Assembly: GCF_000328475.2 (NCBI RefSeq)
Contig: NC_026490.1
Coordinates: forward strand, 248,001-312,000
Reading direction: 5' to 3'
DNA from: Mycosarcoma maydis
Lineage: Eukaryota; Basidiomycota; Ustilaginomycetes; Ustilaginales
Length of the DNA stretch: 64,000 bases
Position numbers and translations under genes: made by a program
The notes under the pieces: model-generated
Database searches by the model: none
Told to the model about the DNA's origin: nothing
The model's input: only the letters and a program-made list of their open reading frames with translations
Part shown: positions 9,533 to 20,610 of the stretch, piece by piece
Numbering within the stretch: the first letter of the stretch is position 1
How the letters are laid out: each line of letters opens with the position of its first letter

Positions 9533-10737
9533 AGCCGGGCCCCGCATATTTCGCTGAGCCTGCCTCGGTTGCACGACATCGCTCTTCCAGGCCGTCTCGG
9601 ACGGAATTGACAGCGGAAAGGTTCAGCTTCCACTGGGGATGCCTTTTTGCCCATCTTCTTTCGAAGCTCAACAGAATACGTCGGACTTGGAAACCTGCCT
9701 CGTCGCGGTACTTGGCATGGATCAAAGTTCCTATGATAAAAAAAGTAAGACAGCCTGTTCAAAGCGAATTACTGTCATCTCATATCCGTGCTCCAGCGCC
9801 TGAGCGAGTGCTCATCTCGTTAAACAATCAATCACAAATCATGGTCAGGCAACGTTCGGAACTCTGAAGCTGGCCGCCGGGAGGAAATGGGCCTCGAAGG
9901 CCGAATCGACGATTTTGAACCTCGTCGTGATCGTTGATGAGCACCAAGGTTTCGGCAAATTCTCAACCTGTCGAACAGCGATGTAATGAGAAGCTCTTTA
10001 CCTCTTTGGCTGTATGCTGTAGAGGTTAGAAGTACGATAATCACAATCACGAATCGGCCTGTTGAAGATTCACATTTTGCTGTTCTTCTATCTGCTAAGA
10101 ACAAACAGCTATCAGACAGGCTCTATGCTCGCATAGAGTTTCGGCTACAAATTTCAGAGATAAGAGAACGTGGAACGCAATCTTGAATCGTGAATCACGA
10201 ATCGCTTGATCCGTGAAAAAGTCACGAGTCACCTCCAATCAAAAACATGCACGATTCACGATTCGTGATTGGTGATTCATGATTACAGATAAGAAAGGTT
10301 AAGAAGCTCGCGACCAAAACGTCGGACCGAAGGGCACATCAGAATCAAAATCACGAATGGCAACTCCGCCAATTGCCGCCGTTATTAAGCAACTCGTGAC
10401 TTGGTCTTTCAGCACAAGCTTTCGCTTATAGACGTAAGCGCGGTGTCAAAGTTGAGTAAGCATCGCCTGTGAAACAGGTGTAGCGGAAAAGCGCCAAACT
10501 GGGCTCAGCACCAATCACGAATCGCGACATCTTGATAGGCGATAGAAGATGAGAGCAGTCTCCGCATGAGAACATTCCTACAATAAGAAGATGGCCACTC
10601 TCACGTGGCAGCCATCGAATACACAAGTGACCCTTACTATATAACCAGACGACAATTGTGAATACCAAGCGAGCTAGTCCAACTCGCGCAATGGTGAATA
10701 CATTCGTGATTGTGACTGCAATGATCCGGTTTGGTAG

Positions 10738-12741
10738 TTATCCGGCACACTCCGACGACAAGAGGACGATAAGGTCGTCCAATAGCCGAGACAGCTCTTG
10801 CTTCTTTGGCGAGTGGATGACCAGCTGACTGCAAAGCGTGTTGGACATTGCGTTTTGGGCGTCCAAAACCTGCAACATCGGTCCAACGCTATCTTTCCAG
10901 TATTGCGAAAGATGGATGTGTAGCGTAAGAGCAGCGACAAGTCGATATAGCGTCTCATCGGATTCTGACTCGTTGATAATGGCCTGTAACAGTGCCGAAG
11001 CCAATTCTGATTCCCACATTTCCCCCAGACGGCTGCCGAGCATTGGTGGAGCTTGCGGATCCTGGTTGATCCAATCAGCTCGCTCGGCATGCTGGTGAAG
11101 TGCCAGATTAAAGGCGCACGTGGCCGCAGCACTGCGTACCCCTGCATAGGGACACAGCAGCAGGCTGGTCGTGAGCTCCTGGGCGAGACTGCGAACGTTC
11201 TCGTGTGACTCGATGATCTGGACAAAGGGAGCTGACGCTGCCAGATTGGTCAAAAGACGAGCAGCGGTGAGCAGCAAAGGACGCTGGCTCGCAGACCACT
11301 CGCCCCTGTAGGCCAAGTCGGACACAAGCGACAAGAGGCGTGTGATGCCATTGACATCTTTGCGATCAGCAACAGCAGGGTGTCGAAATGCTGTAGTTAC
11401 GAAAGACTCGTTCAGCACCGACAGCCGGAAGAGGTCAAGAACTGGAAAGATCGAGTCGAGCGGCAGGATTTCAGAAATCTGCTTGGCGACCTTGGATGCT
11501 TCGGCAGGCAGATTCCCAAGGGCCGGCTTCTCGCTTTTGCTGACGCACGTCGCCTCGAGCCACGGAATCCAATTGGAGGCGATCACCTTGCGTATCACTT
11601 GAAGATCAGCTTTCTCGGCGAAGCTCTTAGCAGGATGCTGTGCAATGGTGGAGTCCAGCTTCAGAAGCAGCGAGCTCAGGTTGGGCGTGGAAGAGTAGGT
11701 ATGTGGCTGAGCTGGGATGGAATCAAGAGATTTGAGCGGCTTCGAGAGACGGGCATGCGGGTGAGCTGGATATGCCTCGAACAGCATCGTGTCGACTGCG
11801 TTTCGGAGCTCACCAACATCGGCACCTTTAACCTGTCCCGACTCTTTCCCGAACGTGTAGAGCTTGACAGTCGGTGTCGCCGTGACATTTGATTGCGCAA
11901 ACACGCTCGACGTAGATGCGTTCGAGTCCACCTGCACAAAAGCTACTCTTTTGTGGTTACCTGGCTTGGACTCGTCGACGTGATAATGGTGGGCCAGATC
12001 CGTAAAGACAGGCTTGATGATTCGACACGGAGGGCACGACTCTGAGGTGAAAAGCACAGCAACGCAAGGAAAGACTGATACGACCTCGTCGAGCTGTACG
12101 CTGCTGGTAATATGATGGACGGGATCTGAAGAAGATGCCTTGGAAGGTGAGCCTTGCTCCATCGATGTGTTGCCTGTATATGCGCGAGAAGCGACCTGGT
12201 TCAGTAGTTGGCCACCAATGCCATCCGGTGTATTGATGTCAGAAGCAGCTGGGATGTTAGCAGAGGGTGCGCTGAACATGGTATCGATCTGAGGTCGCAG
12301 CATCTGGCCGAAAGGGGTGCTGAGGAAATCTTGCGGCAGAGAGCGAATGTGTGCAGGAATATCAGCGCCCGTCAAAATTTTCGCAACCTCTTGCGAGAAG
12401 TTGTTGCAATTCCAAGACAGCAGGTTGTAGTCTTGGGGACGGAAACGGTCGCGTAAGTCGGGGAGCAGCGCACCCTCGAACGTCTCACGGTCGATCGTGG
12501 TGGTACCGAGGTCATAGGTCTCGAGCGGTGCTCCGTGGTGAGAGGTGCCTGGATAGACGATCGAAATTCCTTGACCAAAAAAGTACTCGCGATCGTATGC
12601 AACAATGCTTGTGTGCCAAATACCATCTATCTGTCGACCAGTCAAAGGCATCGACATCGATCGCGCCATGCCTCTTGAAAGGTCATAGACAAACAGCTTG
12701 ACTGGGTATTCGCCGTCATCGGCCGCTTGCGTAGCCGTCAT
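10738..12741 (-). CDS. PPPDE peptidase - thioredoxin - PUL domain protein
   Basis: Three domains lie in 667 residues. Residues 13-150 are a PPPDE (DeSI-like) cysteine isopeptidase, with the expected catalytic His43 (GIWHTSIV) and Cys112 (SWNCNNF). Residues about 211-325 are a thioredoxin fold with a CPPC active site (236-239) in FTSESCPPCRIIKPVF. Residues about 350-660 are a helical PUL domain, the module that binds Cdc48/p97 in Ufd3/PLAA. This architecture recurs in filamentous fungi. It suggests a deSUMOylating or deubiquitinating enzyme linked to Cdc48, with a redox or scaffold role for the middle domain; substrates are unknown. The frame is continuous from ATG 12739-12741. It is divergent from the thioredoxin-PITH gene 1.3 kb away. 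Confidence 0.88.
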   Translation of the reverse strand: MTATQAADDGEYPVKLFVYDLSRGMARSMSMPLTGRQIDGIWHTSIVAYDREYFFGQGISIVYPGTSHHGAPLETYDLGTTTIDRETFEGALLPDLRDRFRPQDYNLLSWNCNNFSQEVAKILTGADIPAHIRSLPQDFLSTPFGQMLRPQIDTMFSAPSANIPAASDINTPDGIGGQLLNQVASRAYTGNTSMEQGSPSKASSSDPVHHITSSVQLDEVVSVFPCVAVLFTSESCPPCRIIKPVFTDLAHHYHVDESKPGNHKRVAFVQVDSNASTSSVFAQSNVTATPTVKLYTFGKESGQVKGADVGELRNAVDTMLFEAYPAHPHARLSKPLKSLDSIPAQPHTYSSTPNLSSLLLKLDSTIAQHPAKSFAEKADLQVIRKVIASNWIPWLEATCVSKSEKPALGNLPAEASKVAKQISEILPLDSIFPVLDLFRLSVLNESFVTTAFRHPAVADRKDVNGITRLLSLVSDLAYRGEWSASQRPLLLTAARLLTNLAASAPFVQIIESHENVRSLAQELTTSLLLCPYAGVRSAAATCAFNLALHQHAERADWINQDPQAPPMLGSRLGEMWESELASALLQAIINESESDETLYRLVAALTLHIHLSQYWKDSVGPMLQVLDAQNAMSNTLCSQLVIHSPKKQELSRLLDDLIVLLSSECAG

Positions 12742-14029
12742 GTTGACCGAGATTTGATAGCAATCTACTGCAAAACGCGTTTATCAGTGTATGAGTCGTT
12801 TCTGGTGGGATTGGTGGCAGAAAGGCATGTGAGTTGAGCAAGGATGCGGCATAAGCAGATCCGGCTGAGTTGGTCAAGCTGATTCAGGGTCCAAATTCAA
12901 CGACTCGTCATCCTTTCTTCTCAAGACTCGAACCTCCACCAGATTCACAGGTTCACAGTTCACGCTTCACGTGGCCGCGAGCCACGAGCCACGAGCCACC
13001 TTCACGAATCGTGAATCGTGAAATGGAGCACGATTCTGTGATTCATGATGCGTGATGCGTGATTCGTGATTCGTGACTGCATGTCAGACCCTTACAGCTA
13101 ACACGCCTTATTTTCAATCAGGAATCACGAACACTCACGACTTTCTGGTTTAACGAGCACCTCGTGCCTTACTCAAGACTCACTCGAACTGAGCGTGGAA
13201 GCCCTTTTTCTCACGCTGGCCTCCTTGCAGTTGAAGAGGCTTCCAACAACGAGGCGGCGTTTTCAAGTTGCACTCGTGACTCTTCGCTGTACAGGAGGCC
13301 CGAGCAGTGCCGCCTCTCGCTAACACACCTCGTGATAAGCGGTGTAGAGCACGTTGGATGAAATGTGGCGAACCGACGCAGCACCCGGCGCATGGATGCC
13401 ACAGAGACTCGTGACTCTGGTGATTCGATTTCAGATTCGTTTGTGACTTTGTGATCGTATTTCATGATTCACGATTCACGGTTCACGATTCACGGTTCAC
13501 GATTCACGATATTCGTGATTCACGCTTCACGCTTCATGCTTCACGATTATTCTTGATTGTGGCGACTTGCCACTGCGCCAACGCCTGGGCGAAACCTAAT
13601 AGCGTGATTTTGTGATGTGTGGCTTCCCCCGCCACGTCTCACGCGCGCAGGTCACATATTGTGCCACTTCTCAGGCCAGGGTCTGTGTTCTGATACACGC
13701 AAGGAAATCGTGAATGGGTTGGGTGACACACACGCCTTATGGCTAGCCACGAGCACGCACACTCACGGATCAGCTTCCAGAGACTACTGCTATTCAACAC
13801 GCTGCTTGACCTGTGTCTCGCTTCGACACGCGCCTAAGGTATGTCTGAGAGCCCTTCGCACTCACACTCGTGGCTGAGCTTGCAACTCTGTCCTTTAACA
13901 TCATCCACCAGAAAGCTTGGACTGAGCTTTCTTTACCCTCCTTTTTTCCCATCGCAACACCTCGACTGCTTTTGTCCCGCCTGTGCGCTACAGCATCTTG
14001 GATCTGGACACTGAACCGGCTCGATCACG
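12742..14029. other. Divergent promoter region with many short repeats
   Basis: There is no gene in 1.3 kb. It holds GAGCCAC x3 (12979-12999), mixed ATTCGTG units (13005-13078) and a dense heptamer array (13461-13548). The last 120 bp before ATG 14030 are pyrimidine-rich leader sequence. Confidence 0.65.
13461..13548. repeat. Mixed heptamer array (ATTCACG / GTTCACG / CTTCACG)
   Basis: About twelve head-to-tail 7-bp units vary at the first two positions, and one ATTCGTG inversion sits at 13510-13518. Confidence 0.85.
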
Positions 14030-17000
14030 ATGGTCAAAGAGGTCTCGTCCGCTGTCGAATTTGACGCTGAGCTCAATGCGGCTGGCTCCAAGCTCGTCGT
14101 CGTCGACTTCCACGCCACATGTAAGTCACACATGCAGCCCTGCTAATCGTCTGAAGAAGCTGAATGCCGACCACTTTCTCTTCACTTTCACGCTTTTGTG
14201 CTGCATCTTACTAGGGTGCGGACCATGCAAGGTGATTGCGCCCATCTTCCAACGGCTCGCATCTCAGGTAGGTCTACTAGCAAATGCACATCGCCTATGA
14301 ATACAGACCCCTTCTAGCAAATCGCTCGAGTCCTTGCATTGCTGACATACTTATTGCTCCCCGCTTTACTTTTCTATAGTACACTAGCGTTGTATTCCTC
14401 AAAGTTGACGTCGATCGCGTTCAGCCAGTCGCGCAACGATACAGTGTTTGTGCTATGCCAACCTTTCTCTTTCTGAAGAACAAAAGCGTCGTCGACACTC
14501 TCCAAGGCGCTGACCCCAACCGATTGACGGCGCTTGTCAAGCAGCATTCTTCTGGTGCATCTTTAGCATTCTCTGGCTCCGGCCAGACACTCTCTGGAGG
14601 CAGCAGCTCTTCGTCCAGCTCGTTTGGTGCCCGTGTCGCCGGCATCACAGACGGTCATGTAAGCTTTGAAAATCTGCTACCCCTGCTCGTGCTGGGCGCC
14701 TACCTCGTGTATCTCTTCACTGGCCAGTAAGGCAGCAGCGATGCTATCTTAAACAGTGCCTTCATCAATGCATCCTCGTATCTGTCCGTGATTGTTTTGA
14801 TTTGTTAAACTTCAGTCTGACTGACTTGCACGCTCTGCCCGTTTCAACTTTTTCCCCCTCCCCCCCTCTCCTCGACGCTGTGGCACTATGCTAACAACAG
14901 TCTTCGCTCCTCAACACTGTGGAACCGAAACGTTCTTCGGCTTTGAACGAGAAGCCAAACCACCGACTTCAAGACATCCTTGGCGGTCCTACCGGTGGCA
15001 AGTGGCTCGAGAGCGACGCCGACGAGCAACTTCTCATCCATTTCACAGTAAGTAGAAATGCTTGGGCTCTGGAGAAATCTCGGACGATTCGGCTCACATC
15101 TGACCCTTCTTGTCGATGTTTATCCTCGCAGTTCAAGCAGCAAGTGAAGCTGTCAGGAATCCTGCTGCGGACACTGCCATCGCAACTTGCCCATGCACCC
15201 AAAGAGATCAAGATCTTCGCTAATCGACCAGGCCTGAGCTTTGACGATGCTACTGCCGACAAGGGCGACCAGGAAGCCGAGCTTTCCGAAGATTTTGTTC
15301 GCGGAGGAGAAAATGGTGGCGGCGGAAAGGCGCTATCGCTCCGATTCGTCAAGTTTCAGAAAGTGGACTCGCTCACCATTGCCGTTCTCACCAATCAGAG
15401 TGACGCAGAAACTACACGCATCGACGCAATCGACCTTTACGGCGTCGCGGACCAGACCACGGATATGAGCGAATTGCAAAAGATCGCTGCTGAAGGCGGA
15501 GATCGCGATTTCGACTTTCGCACCGCATCAAAGACCGGTCTCAAGGGCGGAAGCTCGTCACGCAGCGCAAGGACAGGTTTCCATGGTCCAAGAAGCTCGT
15601 CGATCCCAGATATGTCGACGCCTGCCGAACCTCCTCTGCGGCCTGCCCGGTCGCATTCGACCTCCAGTCTCAACTCTGCCTTGCCCAGATATAGACGAAC
15701 AACCTCCTCGACATCGGTACCCCCGATGCAGCATGTCGACGAGGAAGACGGGAACGACTATGCTGATGACGGCAACTATTCAAGACACAGCCAGCCGCAA
15801 ACAGCCTTTGTCCCGCAAGCGCCTCCTTCGCTATCCGAAGAGGAACAGGCAGAGTTTGAAGCTGCTCAAAAAGCCGCGAGCGAAACTCTCGGAGGCTGGC
15901 ACTACGCTCCGCTGGCTGTAGCGCTCGCGCCTCCGCTTGGCTCGTTGCTTGGCGGTCATTCCGACGCATGGTCTGATGCGATCCTGCTGATCCTCGCCAG
16001 CTTCTGGTTGTACCAGTTCCTTCGGGTACCGTGGGAAATCTACTATGCTTCCAGGACCCGAAGCATTCTTACGCACGATCAAGACCAAGACGAGATCGAG
16101 CATGCTGAGCAAGTGACTCTGGACGGATCGCCATCGTCTGCCCCCGAGTCTTCCGAGACAGGCGTACAGAAGGAAGTCCGTCGAGCAGCTGCTGCCGAGC
16201 TTCGACGCTCCGAGCTACTCAGCCTCGTCTTTTGCATGCTGAGCCCCATTATGGGCGCGTACATGCTCCACTGGATGCGCGAAACCATGACAGACGGCAA
16301 CAAGTACCTCAACACTTTCAACATTCGCCTCTTTACCCTCGCTGCTGGTATCAAGCCTTGGTCGCACGCCATGAGCCTTGTTCGACGCAGAATGCTGCAT
16401 CTGCAGGAAGAGGTTCACTATCCCTCTTCCAAGGTCGAAAAGATGAACCAACGGCTTCGTCGCTTGGAGGCCGACCTTTCGAGCCTGCGCAAGCTGTACG
16501 CCACCAAAACCGAACTGCGACTTTTGCGAGAGCACGATGCCGAGCTTGGTCGAGCGTTGCGTCGCTCCGAGAGAAAGGAAGAACATCTTAGGCTATCTGC
16601 AGAAGAGAAGTTCAGCATCGTAGAGGGTAGGCTCGAGGACCTTCTTCGCGAGGTAGCCATCAATGCAGAATTGATCGAAGAGGAGCGCAGAGAAAGGGAA
16701 CGAGCTGCTAGTCTACGCATTTCGCTCTTTGAGGCGATCAAGTACCTTCTAGGCTCAGGTCTTACAATCCGTCGTGCGAGCCCAAAGCACTATCTGCACG
16801 ACATGCCTCGCAGCCTTCCATCTACAGCTTCTCTTGGCATTGGAGCGCAGTCTGCGGAAGCCGACCTGAACATGGAAGCACACACGCCAGGCGCACCTCT
16901 GCCTGCTTCTGTTCCAATTGTCAGCCCGACGCGACCACCTCGTACCATTGCAAGCGCTACTCCGGACAGGCCATCTTCTTCCAGTAGAGGCTTGGCAAGC

Positions 17001-17420
17001 ATCCAGAGTGAGCAGCCTGCTGCTGCCAATGTCGTAAATCGCCCGGATCATCCCAAGGTTGGTGCGGTAGTCGAACGATCTCGGTCACGAAACAACGCTC
17101 ACCACATTTCCGACCCCTGGTGGGAACGTGGCGCAGCATTCTACCTCTTTCTCCCACTCAATGTCTCGAGCGCGGCTGTCCGTTTCGCAGGCGAAAAGGT
17201 GAAACACATTTTGGAGGACTCGGAGAACGAGGCGGCAAGAAATCAAAGGAAGACACTCCAATACCAAAAACATCTCGCGGATCAGCAGCTCCAGCAGCAT
17301 CAGCGCAAAATCTCACAGAAGCAGTATCAGCACCAGCCGATGCTCAGTCCCACTCGAAATCGCGCAGACGCTTCTACAATCAAGATTGCGTCGGCATCTG
17401 CCAACCCTCGCACTCGTTGA
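14030..17420 (+). CDS. Thioredoxin-PITH (TXNL1-like) protein fused to a membrane/coiled-coil protein
   Basis: I read five exons: 14030-14120, 14215-14267, 14380-14658, 14901-15047 and 15132-17420, giving 952 residues. Residues 1-107 are thioredoxin with WCGPC at 31-35 and the TXNL1-like end VDTLQGADPNRLTALVKQHS. A serine/glycine linker follows. Residues about 141-300 are a PITH domain (WLESDADEQLLIHFT, then LRFVKFQKVDSLTI and DAETTRIDAIDLYG). TXNL1 proteins bind the 26S proteasome near Rpn11. The frame does not stop there: a Ser/Arg-rich stretch leads to two hydrophobic segments (about 450-490), another near 550-570, a long coiled coil (about 600-720) and a basic/Gln-rich tail, resembling an uncharacterised fungal membrane protein. 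Introns 3 (GTAAGC...CTAACAACAG) and 4 (84 bp) restore the PITH sequence. Either a true fusion, or two genes with an unseen splice or end site between about 15460 and 15900. Confidence 0.78.
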
Positions 17421-17721
17421 AGGTGCAACGTGATCAAACTGAGGCCCTCTTTCTTCAAGCCATTCGTGATTAAATTGTCTCCAACGTGGAGCTATTTTCC
17501 TTTTGTTTTGTTATGGATACCCTGGCAACCCTGTTTCGCACCAGCCTGCATTCATGATTCACGAATTTTGATATGGATGCCGATACCTCAACTTTCCATT
17601 ACGATGTATATGTATTGTAAGTGACTTCTCCGCTGTATTCGCACATTCTTGTTCTTTGTATTTATCTTCTACTGCATGGTGTCAAGTTCGTTTCAGGCAT
17701 TCAACAATAGGATGGCGGTGA
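17421..17721. other. Convergent intergenic region
   Basis: This is AT-richer shared 3' sequence with isolated heptamer units (17464, 17553-17565). No gene is seen. Confidence 0.55.
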
Positions 17722-18732
17722 TCAAACCGCCAGCAGCCAAAGTGCGAAAGCAGTGATTCCAGCCCCTATGACCAAAACGATGGCATGAACAAAGTGTGAA
17801 GTGTGGCCGTCGTTCAAAAAGACACCTTCGGTTTCGTCAAAGTCGACGTGTTCCTTTTCGAGATGTCTTTCAGCGGAGAGATAGTCAGCTAAGCCTGTGC
17901 CGAGGGATAGCAGAGACATGATGAAGAAAGTAGCAGCGAAAGCCTTGGATGAGAGTGGGAGGTCATCCCAGTCGACCGGATTTGTATCGGATCGACGTCG
18001 AGGCGAAGCATGAGGTGAACGGGAGGATGTGCGTGCTGTATTGGGCAGTTGTAGTTGTAGAATGAGCGAAGCCGAAAGGATGGCGAGGAGGCAGGAGAGT
18101 CTAAGCCAGCTGAAAAAGTTTCGCTCGCGGGCTAGAAAGTCTCTAGCTGACCCGGAAGAGGTTTCATCGGTTGCAAAGAAGTGTTGTATGTCGCGCAGTG
18201 GGCCAAATAGACGAGCTGAGAGAGAAGTGGGACTGAGATGCACTTGTGCCTCTTGCAGCACTGGGTCTGAAGATGCGATTGGCGTATTGACATGGTCGAC
18301 GTGTTGGGCAGTGATGAGCGAGCTGTCCCTTCTATAGACATGGATCTTGGGTGCCTGAACGCTGCTTCGACTACTTGATCGGCTGTGCGCGACGATGCGC
18401 ACATTGTCTTCCCGAGTCGAGACTGATGGAATGTGCCCGCCTTTCAAGTTGCCGAACACGGACGATGTCGATGTCGATGACTGCTGCTGTTGCTGTTGCG
18501 GTGCGGACTCTGATGGTGAGCCAGGCCTAGAAGATTTCGGGGTCGCATCCCGCGAATTCGGCGACCTCGGCGAGAGCGCTCTGGGATATGCGTTTGGAAT
18601 ATGCAGCGATAATCGTCCACTGCCGCTCGCACTGCTTCGAGGTTGATGTGCGCTGGCTTCGGATAGACCGGTATTGATGCGTCGAATACCCTTTAGGCCG
18701 GATCCGCCTTGCGACTGATTTGCTTCAGACAT
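17722..18732 (-). CDS. DUF202-domain membrane protein
   Basis: The protein has 336 residues. The first 170 are Ser/Pro/Arg-rich and likely disordered, with a Gln run near 79-84. The C-terminal part is a DUF202 domain: RDFLARERNFFSWLRLS (197-213) is the family's opening motif, then three hydrophobic segments at about 211-228, 265-286 and 314-335. DUF202 is also the membrane module of the Vtc1-type vacuolar polyphosphate-synthase subunits, but no SPX or polymerase domain is present, and the long N-tail is unlike Vtc1 (about 120 residues). Fungal DUF202 proteins of this shape are uncharacterised; an endomembrane location is likely. ATG at 18730-18732; no intron. Confidence 0.82.
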   Translation of the reverse strand: MSEANQSQGGSGLKGIRRINTGLSEASAHQPRSSASGSGRLSLHIPNAYPRALSPRSPNSRDATPKSSRPGSPSESAPQQQQQQSSTSTSSVFGNLKGGHIPSVSTREDNVRIVAHSRSSSRSSVQAPKIHVYRRDSSLITAQHVDHVNTPIASSDPVLQEAQVHLSPTSLSARLFGPLRDIQHFFATDETSSGSARDFLARERNFFSWLRLSCLLAILSASLILQLQLPNTARTSSRSPHASPRRRSDTNPVDWDDLPLSSKAFAATFFIMSLLSLGTGLADYLSAERHLEKEHVDFDETEGVFLNDGHTSHFVHAIVLVIGAGITAFALWLLAV

Positions 18733-20601
18733 GTTTCGGAAAATGCGGTCCAGTCAAGGAAGGCCAAAGAGAACATGTTGTGATCTGGATGTGATCATAC
18801 TTGAATACAAGTTGTGAGTACATGGTACTAAACCCTGTTGCGATAGCGATCGCCACTAACGAACAGATGTGCATGACGTGATTTCATGATTTGCTTTGCG
18901 AGAGAGGTACGAGGTGAGCGCATGGTCTGTGCTGAGCGCGAGTCAGTTGAAGAATGCAATCCAAGTCCGACTGGTTGTCTAGACACCCTTTTGGTATAAG
19001 TTAGCGGTCAAGCTTCAAGTGAGTCGAGGCCATAGTCACGACCTGCTGGCTATCGTGGTCTAACAAACATATGAAATCTCCACGTTCCACGTTCCGTGTT
19101 CCGTATCCGTGATTCAAATCACATTCACGATTCACGATTTCCCTGCTTGGTGAACGAATCATGAATGGTTCGTCACCGAAGTAAGATAGGCTCGGCAGTA
19201 CCAGCAGTATCGGGTGTTCGGAGCATTCACGCTTGGGCTTCAATCGCAGAGGCACTTGTGCGCATGGATGCAGACGAGCGAACGGAAACGTGTGAAAGCT
19301 GTGATTTCGCTTGCGACCAAGACGGCCACAAGTCAGGGGGGATTTGGATGTTTGCAGAGCACCTTGCTTGAGTTTGGCTCGTGCCCACATCCCCACTGTT
19401 GGACCCTGTCGTGCTTGAGGACAGCTCCTGTACTTTACGGTACTGTTCAGTTTGTCCACTTGTGGTGCCCTCGAGGACAGGTATATTGAACAGGTAAGTA
19501 TGTTCCTGTGTACAGCTATGGAATTGCTCTTCATTGCCACGTTCCTCAGTATTCTCTGTTGGATCTCAGTGCCTTACCTGTTTAGAGCTTGTAGGCAGCA
19601 CGAGCAATTCACAATCTGAATTATGATTGTCGGAGAGCCCCGATTCCCCGTTCGCAAGGAATTGCATAAACGCAAAAGCCGCCTTGCATTATTCTCAAAC
19701 ACGAACAGACCTGGGTCCAAGAAAGAAGGAGATCTGACGTGCTCTTGACCGAGGGCTGACTTGGGCGGTGACTCGTCATGAATCATGTCTTGCACGTAGC
19801 TGGGCTTCGTTGGGGCCAGCAAAACGCCGTGCTGCGCCCCGAAATCCACTTCACGCTTGGATTCCCACGCTTCTTGGCAACACAGTTAAAACCTTTTTGC
19901 ACGGACAAAGATCTAGCTTTTTTTCTCCACGCCAAGTCAAAGTGATTGCCTGAAGTGATCGGCGCTTTCGAAGCCCGGCTTGTTATCAAGCGGCGCTGAA
20001 AAGGAGTGAGGCTCTGAAATTGAGACGACAAAGATAAGACTTGGTCCACGATTGCCAGGCGCTTTCGACAAGTGAGCAAATCAAGAAACGGCGTGCGGTT
20101 CAAGCAGGCGGAATGTGTTGCAGAACGGCAAGCTGAAAGCTACATTCGTGATTCATCTCAAATCTGACGGGGCGGAGTCGAAATGGTGAACTGAGCAGGC
20201 TGGCTGCTGGAATCACCGTGAATTCATGGTGAAATAACTTGGCAAGATGTGCCTCACTTGTGGCGACATCTGACATGAAGCAGCCTTACTGCATCTTTAG
20301 GCTAGTAAGCTGCCCTTTATCCGAGGCTGCTTGTCCGCCAACCCCCATCTGCCGCAATGCTCCGCGACTTTGTCTCCGTTCTGACTCGGCTGCACGCTCC
20401 CCAGAACGATCCTAGATCTGTCAATAGCGCAACCCTGATAAGGCGACTTGACTCAAGCGCATCTGCAACCGACTGAACAAACCCCGTTCCACAACGCAAT
20501 TTGCAGTTGCAAGTGAGAGCGCGCTGTGGCCTCGCAACGACAGCGTCGCTTTGAGGTGCAAGCAAGACAATCAACTTACAACAATTCAATTCAAAATAGT
20601 A

Positions 20602-20610
20602 ACAAAGGGA
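20602..20610 (+). promoter_or_regulatory. Pheromone response element-like ACAAAGGGA
   Basis: Exact match to the element bound by the HMG factor Prf1 in Ustilago. It lies 2.9 kb upstream of the bHLH ATG. Confidence 0.35.

Larger units (their letters stand above)
9237..10737. other. Urea transporter promoter and 3' flank of the PUL gene
   Basis: No gene is seen in 1.5 kb. The left part is the transporter promoter. The right part (10187-10290, 10340-10360) contains dispersed heptamers in both orientations. ORFs here are short and without recognisable composition. Confidence 0.6.

Noticed and set aside
10638..10644. TATATAA downstream of the PUL-domain gene
   Set aside because: It lies 3' of a minus-strand gene, with no gene start nearby in either direction.
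11222..11230. ACAAAGGGA inside the PUL-domain coding sequence
   Set aside because: Exonic and encodes conserved-region residues; a chance match is expected about once in two windows of this size.
14030..14730. Stand-alone 164-residue membrane-anchored thioredoxin gene
   Set aside because: A good donor (GTAAGC) and acceptor (CTAACAACAG) join the thioredoxin directly to a PITH domain, as in TXNL1; the short form is kept only as a possible intron-retention isoform.
19001..19538. 179-codon minus-strand ORF in the gene-free island
   Set aside because: It starts at GTG, includes heptamer-derived residues and has no conserved composition.
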